A DNA stretch of 64,000 nt from Paenibacillus terricola (GTDB lineage: Bacteria; Bacillota; Bacilli; Paenibacillales; Paenibacillaceae): NCBI RefSeq assembly GCF_014779765.1, contig NZ_JACXZA010000006.1:434001-498000 (forward strand), given 5' to 3'. The translations under genes were made by a program, and so were the position numbers. The stretch's first letter is position 1, and the number at the start of each line of letters is the position of its first letter. The notes beneath the pieces were generated by a model, which was given only the letters and a program-made list of their open reading frames with translations, was not told where the DNA came from and did not search any database. Shown piece after piece: positions 9,232-18,343 of this stretch.

Positions 9232-10683
9232 CTATAGCCTCCGATACTTGCTTGGGGTCAATCCAACATGCTTCTTGAACAGCTTGTTGAAATGAAAATA
9301 ATCTTTATATCCAACTGACTGCACGACCTCTTGTACGGATAACGTCGGATTGACAAGCAGTTCTTTTGCACGTTGAATTCTTTTGGCCGTAATATATTCG
9401 GAATATCCCTTCCCTGTCTGTTTCTTAATAAGCGAGCTTAAATATCCGATGCTCATAGAGAAATGTTTGGCCACGTCACCTAGAACAATATCCTCTGTAT
9501 ATCTGGCATCTATGAATCGCATGATTTCCTTCACTCGTTCGTTATTTACGATCCATTCCGTTTCATGCTGCGTCCCGAACACCTCTTCAAGCCAGCCGAA
9601 CAACTGATGATAGCTGCCGTATTGTCGAGCGACCTGATCGTAGGTCATAAATTCGACATCTCGCATTGTACTTATCAAGCTATAGTATTTATGGAGCAAA
9701 GACACAATCTGGTTGTACATTCCAGTAACTTGATCTACAAGCAGATTCTGTTGTATACAACGATTTCCGATAGATGCCAACAGTTCCTTGACATGAGATG
9801 TCCTTTGTTCTTTGATCGCAAGCTCCAGCAGAAGAAGATCGGCGGATAGCTCAGGCGTTGTTATGCGGTCTTTATAAGTTATTATAGTTAGTGCGGGGTT
9901 GCATATAGAGCTAAAGAGCGCGATATCTGCTTCCCTATAAAGCTTCGATAACAAGGCAGACTTAGAAACCGCCGTACTGCCCCCGACATGAACGGCATCA
10001 GCAAAGTGATTGACTATCCAATTGTTCATGGCATTGGGTGAGTGACTATCATCGTAATTGCATAACAGTGTGGTTTGATTATGTCCTGTTCGAAAGGAAA
10101 GATATTCAATCCCTTCCTTGGTAATCGGCTGATCGCTATGCGATACGGTGGCATACGGGAATTGACAGCTCACTATACAATATTGGGGACGCTGAAACCG
10201 ATAGCCTTTGCTCGTTAGAAAATGGTCAATTGTCACGGGGCTATCATAATCCAGCAGATCAAACAAGTCGTTAAGAAAGCCATCTGGCTCTCGATTCATC
10301 TGCTGTTCGTCATCCAACTTTTCTTTCAGCCGCGACATCGTTTCAACAAGCGCACGTTTATCGACTTGTTTCAACAAATAATCGAACGCGCCTAATTTCA
10401 ACGCTTGCTGCGCATAGTGAAATTCCGAATAACCGCTCACTAGAACGACAGTCGCATTCAGCTTGCGCCTCCTTATCTCCTCGAGCAGCTCAATGCCATC
10501 AAGTCCGGGCATACGAATATCCGAAATGACAACCTCGGGGTTCTCTTGCGTAATCAACTCGATCGCCGTTAAACCATCATGCGCCTCACCGACCACCTCA
10601 AAGCCGTGTTCCTCCCAATTAATGAGCTTAGATAGGCCATAGGCTACCCATGGTTCGTCATCGACAATTAATACCCGATACAT
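9232..10683 (-). CDS. AraC-type response regulator (YesN-like)
   Basis: This is a 483-residue two-component response regulator. The receiver domain (about 1-120) has the acidic pair VDDE near residue 7, the phospho-acceptor Asp55 in VVISDIRMPG, and a Lys in YLLKQVD. A long linker leads to a C-terminal AraC-type double helix-turn-helix (about 385-483, with YLSSLIKKQTG and GYKDYFHFNKLFKKHVG). I prefer the ATG at 10683 over the GTG at 10692, because the GTG directly abuts the AGAGG. It lies 13 nt after the kinase gene, so the two are co-transcribed. The likely target is the sugar-uptake gene next to it and perhaps the shared CATATGAAA promoters. Confidence 0.92.
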   Translation of the reverse strand: MYRVLIVDDEPWVAYGLSKLINWEEHGFEVVGEAHDGLTAIELITQENPEVVISDIRMPGLDGIELLEEIRRRKLNATVVLVSGYSEFHYAQQALKLGAFDYLLKQVDKRALVETMSRLKEKLDDEQQMNREPDGFLNDLFDLLDYDSPVTIDHFLTSKGYRFQRPQYCIVSCQFPYATVSHSDQPITKEGIEYLSFRTGHNQTTLLCNYDDSHSPNAMNNWIVNHFADAVHVGGSTAVSKSALLSKLYREADIALFSSICNPALTIITYKDRITTPELSADLLLLELAIKEQRTSHVKELLASIGNRCIQQNLLVDQVTGMYNQIVSLLHKYYSLISTMRDVEFMTYDQVARQYGSYHQLFGWLEEVFGTQHETEWIVNNERVKEIMRFIDARYTEDIVLGDVAKHFSMSIGYLSSLIKKQTGKGYSEYITAKRIQRAKELLVNPTLSVQEVVQSVGYKDYFHFNKLFKKHVGLTPSKYRRL

Positions 10684-10696
10684 AACCTTCACCCTC

Positions 10697-12433
10697 TCAG
10701 AACGTTTCGTTCAGATGATCCGGGAACGTAACCGTAATTGTCGTTCCCTCATTCCGTTCACTTGCTATGGTCAATTCAGCCGCAGCGCCATAGAACAGCT
10801 TAATTCGACGATAAATATTAAGCATGCCGATGCCCTTGTCGTTGTCATCTCCCTGTATCTGTTGTGAATTGTACTGAAGCAATCGCGTTGTTATTTCATG
10901 CAGCCTTCCTCCGTCCATCCCTTTGCCGTTATCTTGTATGGCAACGCGTATCTGCTGGCCTTCCAGCCGATGAACCTCGACTCTTACGGTTCCGGCTCCA
11001 ACCTTTCGCTCAAGCCCATGATATACGGCATTCTCTACAAGCGGCTGCAGCAGCATTTTCAACATCTGCATGTCCTTCAACCGTTCATCCACAACGAACT
11101 GAAATTGGAATCTTCCTCGGAATCGGAAATCTATAATGCGGGCATATTCTTGCACGTGCGCGATTTCATCCTTGACCGTCACGAAGTTATTGGTCTTAAC
11201 GGCATACCGGAACATATTGGACAGTGATTCAGAGATGCTCACAATATCCTGTACGTCATGGTAATAAGCGACGGCACGAATGCTCTCAAGCGTATTGTAT
11301 AGAAAATGGGGGTTAATCTGGTTTCGATACGCGGAAACCTCCATCTGTTTCTTCGTCAGCTCAATTTCATACATCCGCTTCTGAGCAGACTGAACTTCAT
11401 CGCTTAATAAATTGATATCGTCCAGCATTTTGTTCAAGTTTGTACCGAGTACGCCGATCTCATTGTGAAGAACAACGTTAAATCGGTTGTCCCCCCCTTG
11501 CTTAGGATAGGTTTTGACAAAATCCAGCAGCGCTTTAATCGGCTTCAGAATACGATTAGAGAAGAGCAATAAAAACAGCTGCAATAACACGAACATAACG
11601 GCATAAGTCGAAATATTGAATTGTTTAATTGTATCTAGATCCTCCAACAACTCCCCTTTCGGAATAATCGTCACCAGTTTCCAATTGGAATAAGGGAGTA
11701 TGAACGACTGTACGATATAATTGGAGTTATTCTGCCACTGATCAATGTTTAAAACTTCGTTGGTCGTTAAATTTCCTTCGCTTACAATCGTTCTGTTCTC
11801 TGCATCCAGAAGACTAACCTGGGTATTGTCCGTTATTTGGGCCCCTTCTAGAATGGGATAGAAGTTCTTCACATCCATATACAGACGCCCAATGCCTTTC
11901 AATTCAGTCGCTACTCCATAACTATCGATGCCGAATACCGGCATAGTAATGGCATAGAAGTTCTCCGAAGGGCGTGCCTCCAGATTCAATCTTCCGGTAT
12001 AGGTTAATTTATTGACCTGACCTGCTTCGGCCAGATCGTCTCCCTCCCCATATCTAGCAAGCTGTTTGCCCTGTATATCATACAACTGAATACCTCTGAT
12101 GCTTGTTTTCATGGAATTCGTATTATCGAACATTAGAAGAATTTCTTGGTGATTGAGAATTCGTGTCGATTCATCTCTCGTGTTCAAATACGACTGAACC
12201 GTCGGACTATAGAATAAGAAGTTCGAGATGCCTTGTATATCTTCGTTGAAGCTGCTCATCTTCTCGACGACCTGCAGCGAGATTTTCTCTGCCGAATCCT
12301 TCACCTTCTGCTCAATAATTCGCTTTGCAATGCGATCTTGTATCGTGAACGCAATCAGAAGGATGATCAGCATCATAAGAATCAGTAATAGAATTTGCCT
12401 AGTCAGACTGAGATTTCGAATTTTACTGAACAA
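10697..12433 (-). CDS. Sensor histidine kinase, YesM/LytS-like
   Basis: This is a 578-residue membrane kinase starting at TTG (12433), with GGAAGG 7 nt upstream. One transmembrane helix lies at about residues 12-32, followed by an extracellular sensor region of about 240 residues. A second helix lies near 275-292, then a HAMP region (RILKPIKALLDFV). The His_kinase domain has the YesM-type phospho-acceptor motif QINPHFLYN (His about 376), and the HATPase_c domain ends the protein (LQPLVENAVYHG, DNGKGM, GIGMLNIYRRI). It should sense an extracellular carbohydrate signal, possibly with the adjacent lipoprotein, and phosphorylate the downstream YesN-like regulator. Confidence 0.92.
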   Translation of the reverse strand: MFSKIRNLSLTRQILLLILMMLIILLIAFTIQDRIAKRIIEQKVKDSAEKISLQVVEKMSSFNEDIQGISNFLFYSPTVQSYLNTRDESTRILNHQEILLMFDNTNSMKTSIRGIQLYDIQGKQLARYGEGDDLAEAGQVNKLTYTGRLNLEARPSENFYAITMPVFGIDSYGVATELKGIGRLYMDVKNFYPILEGAQITDNTQVSLLDAENRTIVSEGNLTTNEVLNIDQWQNNSNYIVQSFILPYSNWKLVTIIPKGELLEDLDTIKQFNISTYAVMFVLLQLFLLLFSNRILKPIKALLDFVKTYPKQGGDNRFNVVLHNEIGVLGTNLNKMLDDINLLSDEVQSAQKRMYEIELTKKQMEVSAYRNQINPHFLYNTLESIRAVAYYHDVQDIVSISESLSNMFRYAVKTNNFVTVKDEIAHVQEYARIIDFRFRGRFQFQFVVDERLKDMQMLKMLLQPLVENAVYHGLERKVGAGTVRVEVHRLEGQQIRVAIQDNGKGMDGGRLHEITTRLLQYNSQQIQGDDNDKGIGMLNIYRRIKLFYGAAAELTIASERNEGTTITVTFPDHLNETF

Positions 12434-12511
12434 AGGGCAGCCTTCCTTTCACGCTGACTTTCTTCTACCGTTATATCAGATGCCCTGCTTGCTGAATACT
12501 GTCTCGAAACG

Positions 12512-12546
12512 AAAAGACTAAAAGCCACCGATAATTCGGCAGCTTT
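12512..12546 (-). terminator. Intrinsic terminator after the GH51/Cys-rich operon
   Basis: On the minus strand AGCTGCCGA-ATTA-TCGGTGGCT forms a 9-bp stem with two G-U pairs, followed by TTTTAGTCTTTT. It separates the GH51/DUF6171 pair from the kinase gene. Confidence 0.65.
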
Positions 12547-12611
12547 TTCAATGGCATATTGGCCCAAACATCTGGACACCTGTACGGATATCCAACTATC
12601 AGCCTATAATC

Positions 12612-12890
12612 TTATGATTCCCACAAACCTCCGCCCGGGAGCGGACATCGCCGCTGCCTCAGCTTGGCAACGACAGGCACAATACAGCCGCAAGCTTGGC
12701 AGGTCACGCTGCCTGCCAGCTTGGAGCAGCCGTTGCATGCTGCCAGTCGCTGCATGTAAACCTCATCGGTCACGACCAATTCCGGTGAGGAGAACATGGG
12801 ACTAGCCAACAATCGTTTAATCTGCTCATCGGATACTTTGTATTCCTCGCGACAGCCCTTGCATTCCGAGACATTTGTCAGTCGATTCAT
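12612..12890 (-). CDS. Small Cys-rich protein, DUF6171-like
   Basis: A 92-residue cytoplasmic protein carries a first pair CKGC, then AACNGC, and CQACGC near the end, followed by a late Cys. This is consistent with one or two structural metal (zinc) sites. The sequence (CREEYKVSDEQI, LLASPMFSSPELVV, RLAACNGC) recalls the DUF6171 family of Firmicutes, for which I know no function. The ATG at 12890 is 8 nt after the GH51 stop and has no clear ribosome site of its own, so translation is probably coupled to GH51. The same frame extends upstream into the GH51 3' end, but that part has no family-like features. Confidence 0.65.
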   Translation of the reverse strand: MNRLTNVSECKGCREEYKVSDEQIKRLLASPMFSSPELVVTDEVYMQRLAACNGCSKLAGSVTCQACGCIVPVVAKLRQRRCPLPGGGLWES

Positions 12891-12898
12891 CCGAGGGG

Positions 12899-14386
12899 CT
12901 ATGCAAGCTCGATCGTAGTAACCGACATCGCTGGCAGCGAAACTGTCAGCACGCCGTCCTTGATCGAGCATTCGGAGAACGGCTGCGGCTTCACCTGGTC
13001 GGGCCGATCGAACGTATTGTGCACATCAATGGCATCGCCTGTAATCGTAACGCCAGATGCCTTCAACGACGTATCCGCCAAACCACGAAGATCAATCGAC
13101 ACTTCCGCTGACGCCAAGTGATTCAAGTGGCAGAGGCTGATGTGAATCTTGCCCTCGCTGTCCTTCGACGCCGTCGACGTTACCGCCGGGATCTCTTCTT
13201 TGCCTTCGAAGCTGTAGCTTCCGCCTTCCAACGACAGTTGAAGCAACTCCGCATCTTGGTGCACCTTGTACATATCGAATACATGATACGTCGGCGTCAA
13301 GACCATCTGCTCGCCATCGGTTAGAATAACAGCCTGCAATACGTTGATCGTCTGCGCGATGTTCGCCATTCGTACGCGGTCGCGGTGCTTGTGGAAAATG
13401 TTAAAGTTAACGCCCGCGACAAGCGCATCCCGCAGCGAGTTCTGCTGATAAAGGAAGCCTGGAACCGTGCCCGGCTCCACGTCGTACCAAGTGCCCCACT
13501 CGTCGACGATCAAGCCGATTCGTTTTGTTGGATCGTATTTATCCATAATGGCGGTATGACGCGTGATTAGCTCGTCCATCCTCAGCGTCTTGCGCAGCGT
13601 CTCGAACCATTCCGCCTCCGAGAAGCCTGTTGCTGCACCCTTCTCGCCCCACTGGCCTGGTATTGTATAGTAATGAAGCGTAATGGAATCCATGAAACGA
13701 TGGGCTTCACGCATGGCGACTTCCATCCAGTTGTAATCGTCTACGTTCGGACCGCATGCGATTCGATGAATTCGATTCCCGTCATAGTTGCGGACATACG
13801 TCTGGTACTGACGATATAGATCGGCATAATATTCCGGACGCATCTGGCCGCCGCAGCCCCAGTTCTCGTTGCCGACGCCGAAATAAGTAACCTTCCAAGC
13901 ATCCTTCCGACCATTTTCCGCACGAAGCGCCGCCATCGGCGACTCCCCTTGGAATGTCAGATACTCTACCCACTCGGACATCTCGCGGACGGTGCCGCTG
14001 CCTACATTGCCATTAATATACGGCTCGCACTCGAGCTGGCGGCAGAGCTCCATGAACTCGTGCGTGCCAAAATGGTTGTTCTCGACCACGCCGCCCCAAT
14101 GCGTATTGATCATTCGTTTGCGCGATTCCTTCGGACCGATGCCGTCCATCCAATGGTACTCGTCAGCGAAGCAGCCGCCGGGCCAGCGGAGAACCGGAAT
14201 CTTGATCTGCTTTAGCGCGTTCACGACATCGTTGCGAATTCCGTTCGTGTTCGGAATCGGAGAATCCTCTCCCACCCAGATTCCTTCATAGATGCATCTT
14301 CCGAGATGCTCGGAGAAATGGCCATAAATGTTGCGGTTAATCGTGCCTAGACCAATATCGGCGTTCAAAATCCCTCTTAGTGACAT
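12899..14386 (-). CDS. Intracellular alpha-L-arabinofuranosidase, GH51
   Basis: The enzyme releases alpha-L-arabinofuranosyl residues from arabinan or arabinoxylan oligosaccharides in the cytoplasm; no signal peptide is present. Of its 495 residues, the (beta/alpha)8 barrel has the N-terminal signature [31 protein letters not shown], the acid/base Glu174 in GVGNENWG and the nucleophile Glu296 in [11 protein letters not shown]-terminal beta domain follows. It is the short bacterial type and complete, in contrast to the barrel-less gene at 6127-7245. The start is ambiguous: the ATG at 14398 abuts an AGAGG, whereas the ATG at 14386 is spaced 12 nt from it and begins at the conserved region. The promoter at 14421-14473 has the CATATGAAA architecture overlapped by a cre box. 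Confidence 0.94.
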   Translation of the reverse strand: MSLRGILNADIGLGTINRNIYGHFSEHLGRCIYEGIWVGEDSPIPNTNGIRNDVVNALKQIKIPVLRWPGGCFADEYHWMDGIGPKESRKRMINTHWGGVVENNHFGTHEFMELCRQLECEPYINGNVGSGTVREMSEWVEYLTFQGESPMAALRAENGRKDAWKVTYFGVGNENWGCGGQMRPEYYADLYRQYQTYVRNYDGNRIHRIACGPNVDDYNWMEVAMREAHRFMDSITLHYYTIPGQWGEKGAATGFSEAEWFETLRKTLRMDELITRHTAIMDKYDPTKRIGLIVDEWGTWYDVEPGTVPGFLYQQNSLRDALVAGVNFNIFHKHRDRVRMANIAQTINVLQAVILTDGEQMVLTPTYHVFDMYKVHQDAELLQLSLEGGSYSFEGKEEIPAVTSTASKDSEGKIHISLCHLNHLASAEVSIDLRGLADTSLKASGVTITGDAIDVHNTFDRPDQVKPQPFSECSIKDGVLTVSLPAMSVTTIELA

Positions 14387-14420
14387 GCTATTACACATCC
14401 TCTTTGCTCTTCGTCTGAAT

Positions 14421-14473
14421 AGTATAATGAAATTAAAAGCGTTTTCATATGTCTCGTTTTTTTGATTTTGGTG
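14421..14473 (-). promoter_or_regulatory. GH51 promoter: CACCAAAAT - N13 - CATATGAAA - N16 - TATACT, with overlapping cre
   Basis: The -10 TATACT is at 14421-14426, CATATGAAA at 14443-14451 and CACCAAAAT at 14465-14473, all on the minus strand. A cre-like box TGAAAACGCTTTTA (14434-14447) sits between -35 and -10, consistent with CcpA repression in the presence of glucose. Confidence 0.7.
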
Positions 14474-14487
14474 TTTTCTTTCATGGC

Positions 14488-14530
14488 ATGAAGAAGAGAG
14501 CTCCCCTTTGTTTCAAGGAGCTCTCTTTCA
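14488..14530 (-). terminator. Hairpin after solute-binding lipoprotein gene
   Basis: AGAGAGCTCC and GGAGCTCTCT (14495-14504 / 14517-14526) form a perfect 10-bp stem. It lies just after the lipoprotein stop at 14542. The T-run that follows is short (TCTTCTTC), so termination may be partial. Confidence 0.6.
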
Positions 14531-14541
14531 CGAATGTTTAA

Positions 14542-16200
14542 CTAGCTGATGAATTGACCTGCATCATAGGCCTTCGACTTCTCGTCGAGAATCTCTTGAT
14601 ATCCAGCTTTCAGATATTGTTCCTTCGCAGCTGCATACAGCTTGTCGAATTGATCTTCCGGTCCCATTACGATCTTCAGATAGAGCTCCTGGAACAGGTT
14701 GTTCAGATCCGCCTTGTACTCGTTCACTGCAGCGATCGGAGTGATAAACATAGGATCATGTGTCGTGCCTCTCTTTGCCTTAGCTTCTGCAGCTGCGGCG
14801 AGCATATCATCAACGATCTGCTCATAACCCGGCGGCGTCCAGAACTTCTTCAGCGCCTTAAGCGTTTGTTCTTCCGAGCCGTACGACGGCGCTTCGGTTA
14901 CAAGGCACCAGTAGTCTTTGTTGTTGTTCTTCGAAAGAGCGGATTCGCCGGTAAATGCATCATTCTTCACAGGAATGCCGTCTGCGTCCAGCGTGTAGTT
15001 CTCGCCTTCTACCCCATTCTGCAGGAAGAACAGAACGTCTGGCTGACTCATCCACTCGAGGTACATCCAGATCGCGATACGCGCTTCGTCCGATGTTGCA
15101 GAGTTAATGCCCATAATCATGCCGAACGGATATGGCGAGTTAATCGGAAGATCTTTACCGCCTGGAATGCCCGCAACTGCAGGGAGATAAGCGAATTCAG
15201 CTTCCGGATTATTCTTCTTCGTAGCTTCGAATAGATCCATGTTGCTTGCCATATAATCGCCAAAAGTACCCGTTCTGCCCGCTACGAATTCAGCCTTCTG
15301 AGAAACGCCGTCTTTGCGCAGATAGAACTCTGGGTCAATCAGACCGTTATGATACTGATAGCTAAGGTTCTTCAGCCATCTTTCCGTAGCCTTCGTCGTA
15401 AATTCGCCGACAGCGATATCCGAATAGATTACATTTTCTTTAGGATCGACCGGATAATCGCGGAATGCGCCAGCGTAGTTATATATGTTTGCCGTTAATC
15501 CTGCGCCGGCCGTTCCAAGTCCTGCTTCCTTCCATTTCACGAGCATTTCGTTGAATTTCTCGAGGGAAGTCAGATCTTCCACTTTCATGCCGACCTTCTC
15601 AACCCAGTCCTTGCGAATGATGCCAGCGAAGTTGCCGTAGTCCGGACGGGAAGCAAAGACGAACGTATTCTTACCGTCGAGAACGCCGTATTGCTCATTG
15701 ATTGCCTTCAGATTATTCCAGTAAGTTGGCGCATAGTTCGCCACCTCTTCGTAATTAAGCGGTTGCATAACATTCTGGCTATAGTATGCCATTGCTTGCG
15801 GCATGTCGTAATGGTAGATGATATCAGGTGCATTGCCTGCAGCGAGAAGCTGCTGGTAATCCGTCACTTCTCCGCCGCGCGAGATCGGAACGAAGTCTAC
15901 TTTCACGTTGTACTTCCCGCCGAATTCCTTCTGAATCCAGCGCGTATAGTAGTTATCGCTGACATTCCAGCCTTCGAATGCGCGTTCATAGACCGGAATT
16001 TTAATCGTAACCGCTTTCTCGAAGCCCTTCGAATAATCAGCGAATTTGCTATCCGGTGTTGTCTCCTGATTGTCAGTAGTCGTGGTCGTTTGTGCTGGCT
16101 CTGGATTATCTGTTTTCTTTTCATTGCTGTCTTTGGAACAAGCAGCAAGCAGACCGATCAAGAGTACGAGTACCATGCTTACCTTAGCCGTTTTCTTCAT
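14542..16200 (-). CDS. Extracellular solute-binding lipoprotein (family 1, LplA-like)
   Basis: This 552-residue binding protein belongs to the CUT1 importer encoded just upstream. The signal peptide ends in the lipobox LLAAC (Cys21) and is followed by a Ser/Thr/Asn-rich linker (about 25-60) to the binding lobe. LplA-type landmarks include GNAPDIIYHYD, FRDYPVDP and FLQNGVEGENY. The proposed ATG at 16200 follows GGGAGG by 13 nt, a long spacing. An in-frame ATG at 16242 would add 14 non-signal-like residues. It is third in the order permease-permease-lipoprotein, and a hairpin follows. Confidence 0.92.
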   Translation of the reverse strand: MKKTAKVSMVLVLLIGLLAACSKDSNEKKTDNPEPAQTTTTTDNQETTPDSKFADYSKGFEKAVTIKIPVYERAFEGWNVSDNYYTRWIQKEFGGKYNVKVDFVPISRGGEVTDYQQLLAAGNAPDIIYHYDMPQAMAYYSQNVMQPLNYEEVANYAPTYWNNLKAINEQYGVLDGKNTFVFASRPDYGNFAGIIRKDWVEKVGMKVEDLTSLEKFNEMLVKWKEAGLGTAGAGLTANIYNYAGAFRDYPVDPKENVIYSDIAVGEFTTKATERWLKNLSYQYHNGLIDPEFYLRKDGVSQKAEFVAGRTGTFGDYMASNMDLFEATKKNNPEAEFAYLPAVAGIPGGKDLPINSPYPFGMIMGINSATSDEARIAIWMYLEWMSQPDVLFFLQNGVEGENYTLDADGIPVKNDAFTGESALSKNNNKDYWCLVTEAPSYGSEEQTLKALKKFWTPPGYEQIVDDMLAAAAEAKAKRGTTHDPMFITPIAAVNEYKADLNNLFQELYLKIVMGPEDQFDKLYAAAKEQYLKAGYQEILDEKSKAYDAGQFIS

Positions 16201-16247
16201 GATAAATGTAGATCCTCCCTTTTTTATAACGCTGCCATTCATAACTG

Positions 16248-17147
16248 CTACTCTTTTACTGCGCCAAGCATCACCCCCTGCACGAAGTACTTTTGAATGA
16301 AGGGGTACACGACAAGAATCGGCAGCGTTGCGAATACGACGCAGGCTGCTTTGAGTACTTCCGGATTGGTCAAAGACACAGTCGTAATCTCCAATTGGAA
16401 GCTTTCACTCGCTTGCACGACCAGATAGTACAGCTTTAATTGCAGCGGCCGCAGTTCAACATTCTGTTTGATATAGAACAGCGCATCCCCGTAGGCGTTC
16501 CATCGGCCTACCGCGTAGAACAGAGCCAGCGTTGCAAGCGTTGGTTTAGTCAATGGAAGAACGATGCTGTACAGAATGCGGTAAGCTCCAGCCCCATCGA
16601 TTCGAGCCGATTCCTCCAAGCTTTCCGGAACGCTTGACGCGATTGCGCTCTTGAAGATGAGAAGATTGAAGGCACTGAAAGCGCCTGGCAGAATCAACGA
16701 CCAAATCGTATCAAGCATGTGCAAGTTGTGAATGAGCAAATAATCCGGGATCATGCCTCCGCCGAAGTACAGCGTGACCATGAAGATGAAGGTAATCAAC
16801 GTGCGTCCCTTCAAATCCTTGCGCGATAATGGATACGCAGCGCAAATGGTTACGATCATGCCAAGCAACGTGAATAGCACGGTAATGACGATGGAGACGT
16901 AAAGCGATCTGATGATGCTTGAGTCGGCAAAGATTTTGCCGTAAGCCTCGAAGTTAAATCCTTTCGGAATAAGGAATACCTTATTGGCAACTACATAGGC
17001 GTTATCGCTAAGCGACTTGGCAATGATATGGACGAAAGGAAACAAGCATAATAATGATGTTACAAGCAATACGATTCGAATCAGCACATCCCATATATCG
17101 AACCGCCAACGACGGGGTACGACATAGCTGCTTACGGATGGTTTCAT
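16248..17147 (-). CDS. ABC sugar permease, LplC/YtcP-like
   Basis: A 299-residue integral membrane subunit of a CUT1 oligosaccharide importer, with six predicted helices. The EAA loop that contacts the ATPase reads EESARIDGAG followed by LP, and the C-terminus is the typical LplC ending (YFVQGVMLGAVKE). The ATG at 17147 follows GGGAGAG. An upstream in-frame extension to 17291 overlaps the first permease and has no membrane-protein character, so I reject it. It is translated 12 nt after the LplB-like partner. No ATP-binding subunit is present here; Firmicutes usually use a shared MsmX-type ATPase. Confidence 0.93.
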   Translation of the reverse strand: MKPSVSSYVVPRRWRFDIWDVLIRIVLLVTSLLCLFPFVHIIAKSLSDNAYVVANKVFLIPKGFNFEAYGKIFADSSIIRSLYVSIVITVLFTLLGMIVTICAAYPLSRKDLKGRTLITFIFMVTLYFGGGMIPDYLLIHNLHMLDTIWSLILPGAFSAFNLLIFKSAIASSVPESLEESARIDGAGAYRILYSIVLPLTKPTLATLALFYAVGRWNAYGDALFYIKQNVELRPLQLKLYYLVVQASESFQLEITTVSLTNPEVLKAACVVFATLPILVVYPFIQKYFVQGVMLGAVKE

Positions 17148-17161
17148 GGTACTCTCCCTCT

Positions 17162-18130
17162 CTAAAGCAATCCGTCTTCGCCTAATTTCTTGGCGATACG
17201 GTCGGCAATCAACACCAGGATAAGCCCAATGACAGACTGGAACAGTCCTAGAGCTGTTGCACGGCTGAAGCTTCCATTCTCGATCCCCCATCGGAACGCA
17301 AGGACAGGAATCGTCGTCGTAAACTCGGTGGTCGCTTTATTCGCAAGTGCAAACACATGCTCGAAAGAGCCACCCATAATGCCGCCCAGGCTAAGAATCA
17401 ACAATGTCACGATGGTTGGTCGGATTGAAGGCAACGTCACATTCCACATTTTCCGCAATCTACCGGCACCGTCGACCGTTGCAGCCTCATAAAGCTCCGG
17501 GTTAATGCCGCTGATGGCAGCGAGATAGATAATCGATCCCCAGCCCATGCTTTGCCACACCCCGATGGCGATATAAGAAAACAACCAATGCAAATCATCC
17601 TGTAAGAATGGAATGCGTTCGCCGCCTAACTGGTCAATCAGATTATTGATCATACCGCTGCCCTTGCCGAGCAACTGATAGGCAATCGCGCCGATAATAA
17701 CCCATGAAACAAAGTGGGGCATATACAGCAGCGTCTGATTAACACGTTTGAATACGACACCTTTAAGCTCGTTCAGCAATAAGGCAAGCACGATCGGCAT
17801 TATGAATCCACATGTCAAACCCAATATATTGAGCAGCAACGTATTGCGAATCGCACGGACAAAGTCCGGTTTCGAGAAGAGCTGTTTAAATACGTCAAGA
17901 CCTACCCATTCGCTTCCCCAGAAGCCATCCGCTATTCGGTAATTTTTGAACGCGATAATAAGACCGAACATGGAAGCGTACTTGAAGACCAGGACGAAAG
18001 CAATAGGAATGAGCAGCAGTGAGTAGAACTGCCAGTCTCGGCGAAAATAATACTTAAATCCCTTCTTCGCTTTGCTCTTTTCCAATAAACCGTTTTCGTT
18101 TTTGATAGTTGCAGTGACAGCAGATTTCAA
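17162..18130 (-). CDS. ABC sugar permease, LplB-like
   Basis: A 322-residue permease starting at TTG (18130) with AGGAGGTG 5-6 nt upstream. A basic N-terminal tail precedes six helices. The EAA motif is YEAATVDGAG followed by LP. It pairs with the LplC-like gene directly downstream and the lipoprotein after that. The order in this operon (permease, permease, lipoprotein) differs from the 27-29 kb operon, where the lipoprotein comes first. Confidence 0.93.
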   Translation of the reverse strand: MKSAVTATIKNENGLLEKSKAKKGFKYYFRRDWQFYSLLLIPIAFVLVFKYASMFGLIIAFKNYRIADGFWGSEWVGLDVFKQLFSKPDFVRAIRNTLLLNILGLTCGFIMPIVLALLLNELKGVVFKRVNQTLLYMPHFVSWVIIGAIAYQLLGKGSGMINNLIDQLGGERIPFLQDDLHWLFSYIAIGVWQSMGWGSIIYLAAISGINPELYEAATVDGAGRLRKMWNVTLPSIRPTIVTLLILSLGGIMGGSFEHVFALANKATTEFTTTIPVLAFRWGIENGSFSRATALGLFQSVIGLILVLIADRIAKKLGEDGLL

Positions 18131-18312
18131 GATTTCACCTCCTCGTTGTGCGACTTTCCGTATGACCTTGCTTGTGTCTCGGATGGCCTCATCTTAGCGT
18201 CACTTCTTCCGATCGGTAAACGACAGATAATGATTCTGACAGTCGCATTCTGATCTTTAATCGCTTTATATTAATGAATTCAGCGTAAAATAGATCATTT
18301 GATGCACCTATA

Positions 18313-18340
18313 ATCAAAAAACACCTGTTGCAATACAGTG
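18313..18340 (-). terminator. Weak hairpin with T-run after the AraC regulator
   Basis: The minus strand reads CACTGT-ATTGCA-ACAGGTG then TTTTTTG. The stem is short and has a bulge, but the T-run is good. It ends the regulator transcript before the permease operon. Confidence 0.5.
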
Positions 18341-18343
18341 GAG

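Noticed and set aside
12551-12805. Plus-strand frame of 84 codons
   Set aside because: It is antisense to the Cys-rich gene and its terminator; the minus-strand product has conserved Cys pairs.
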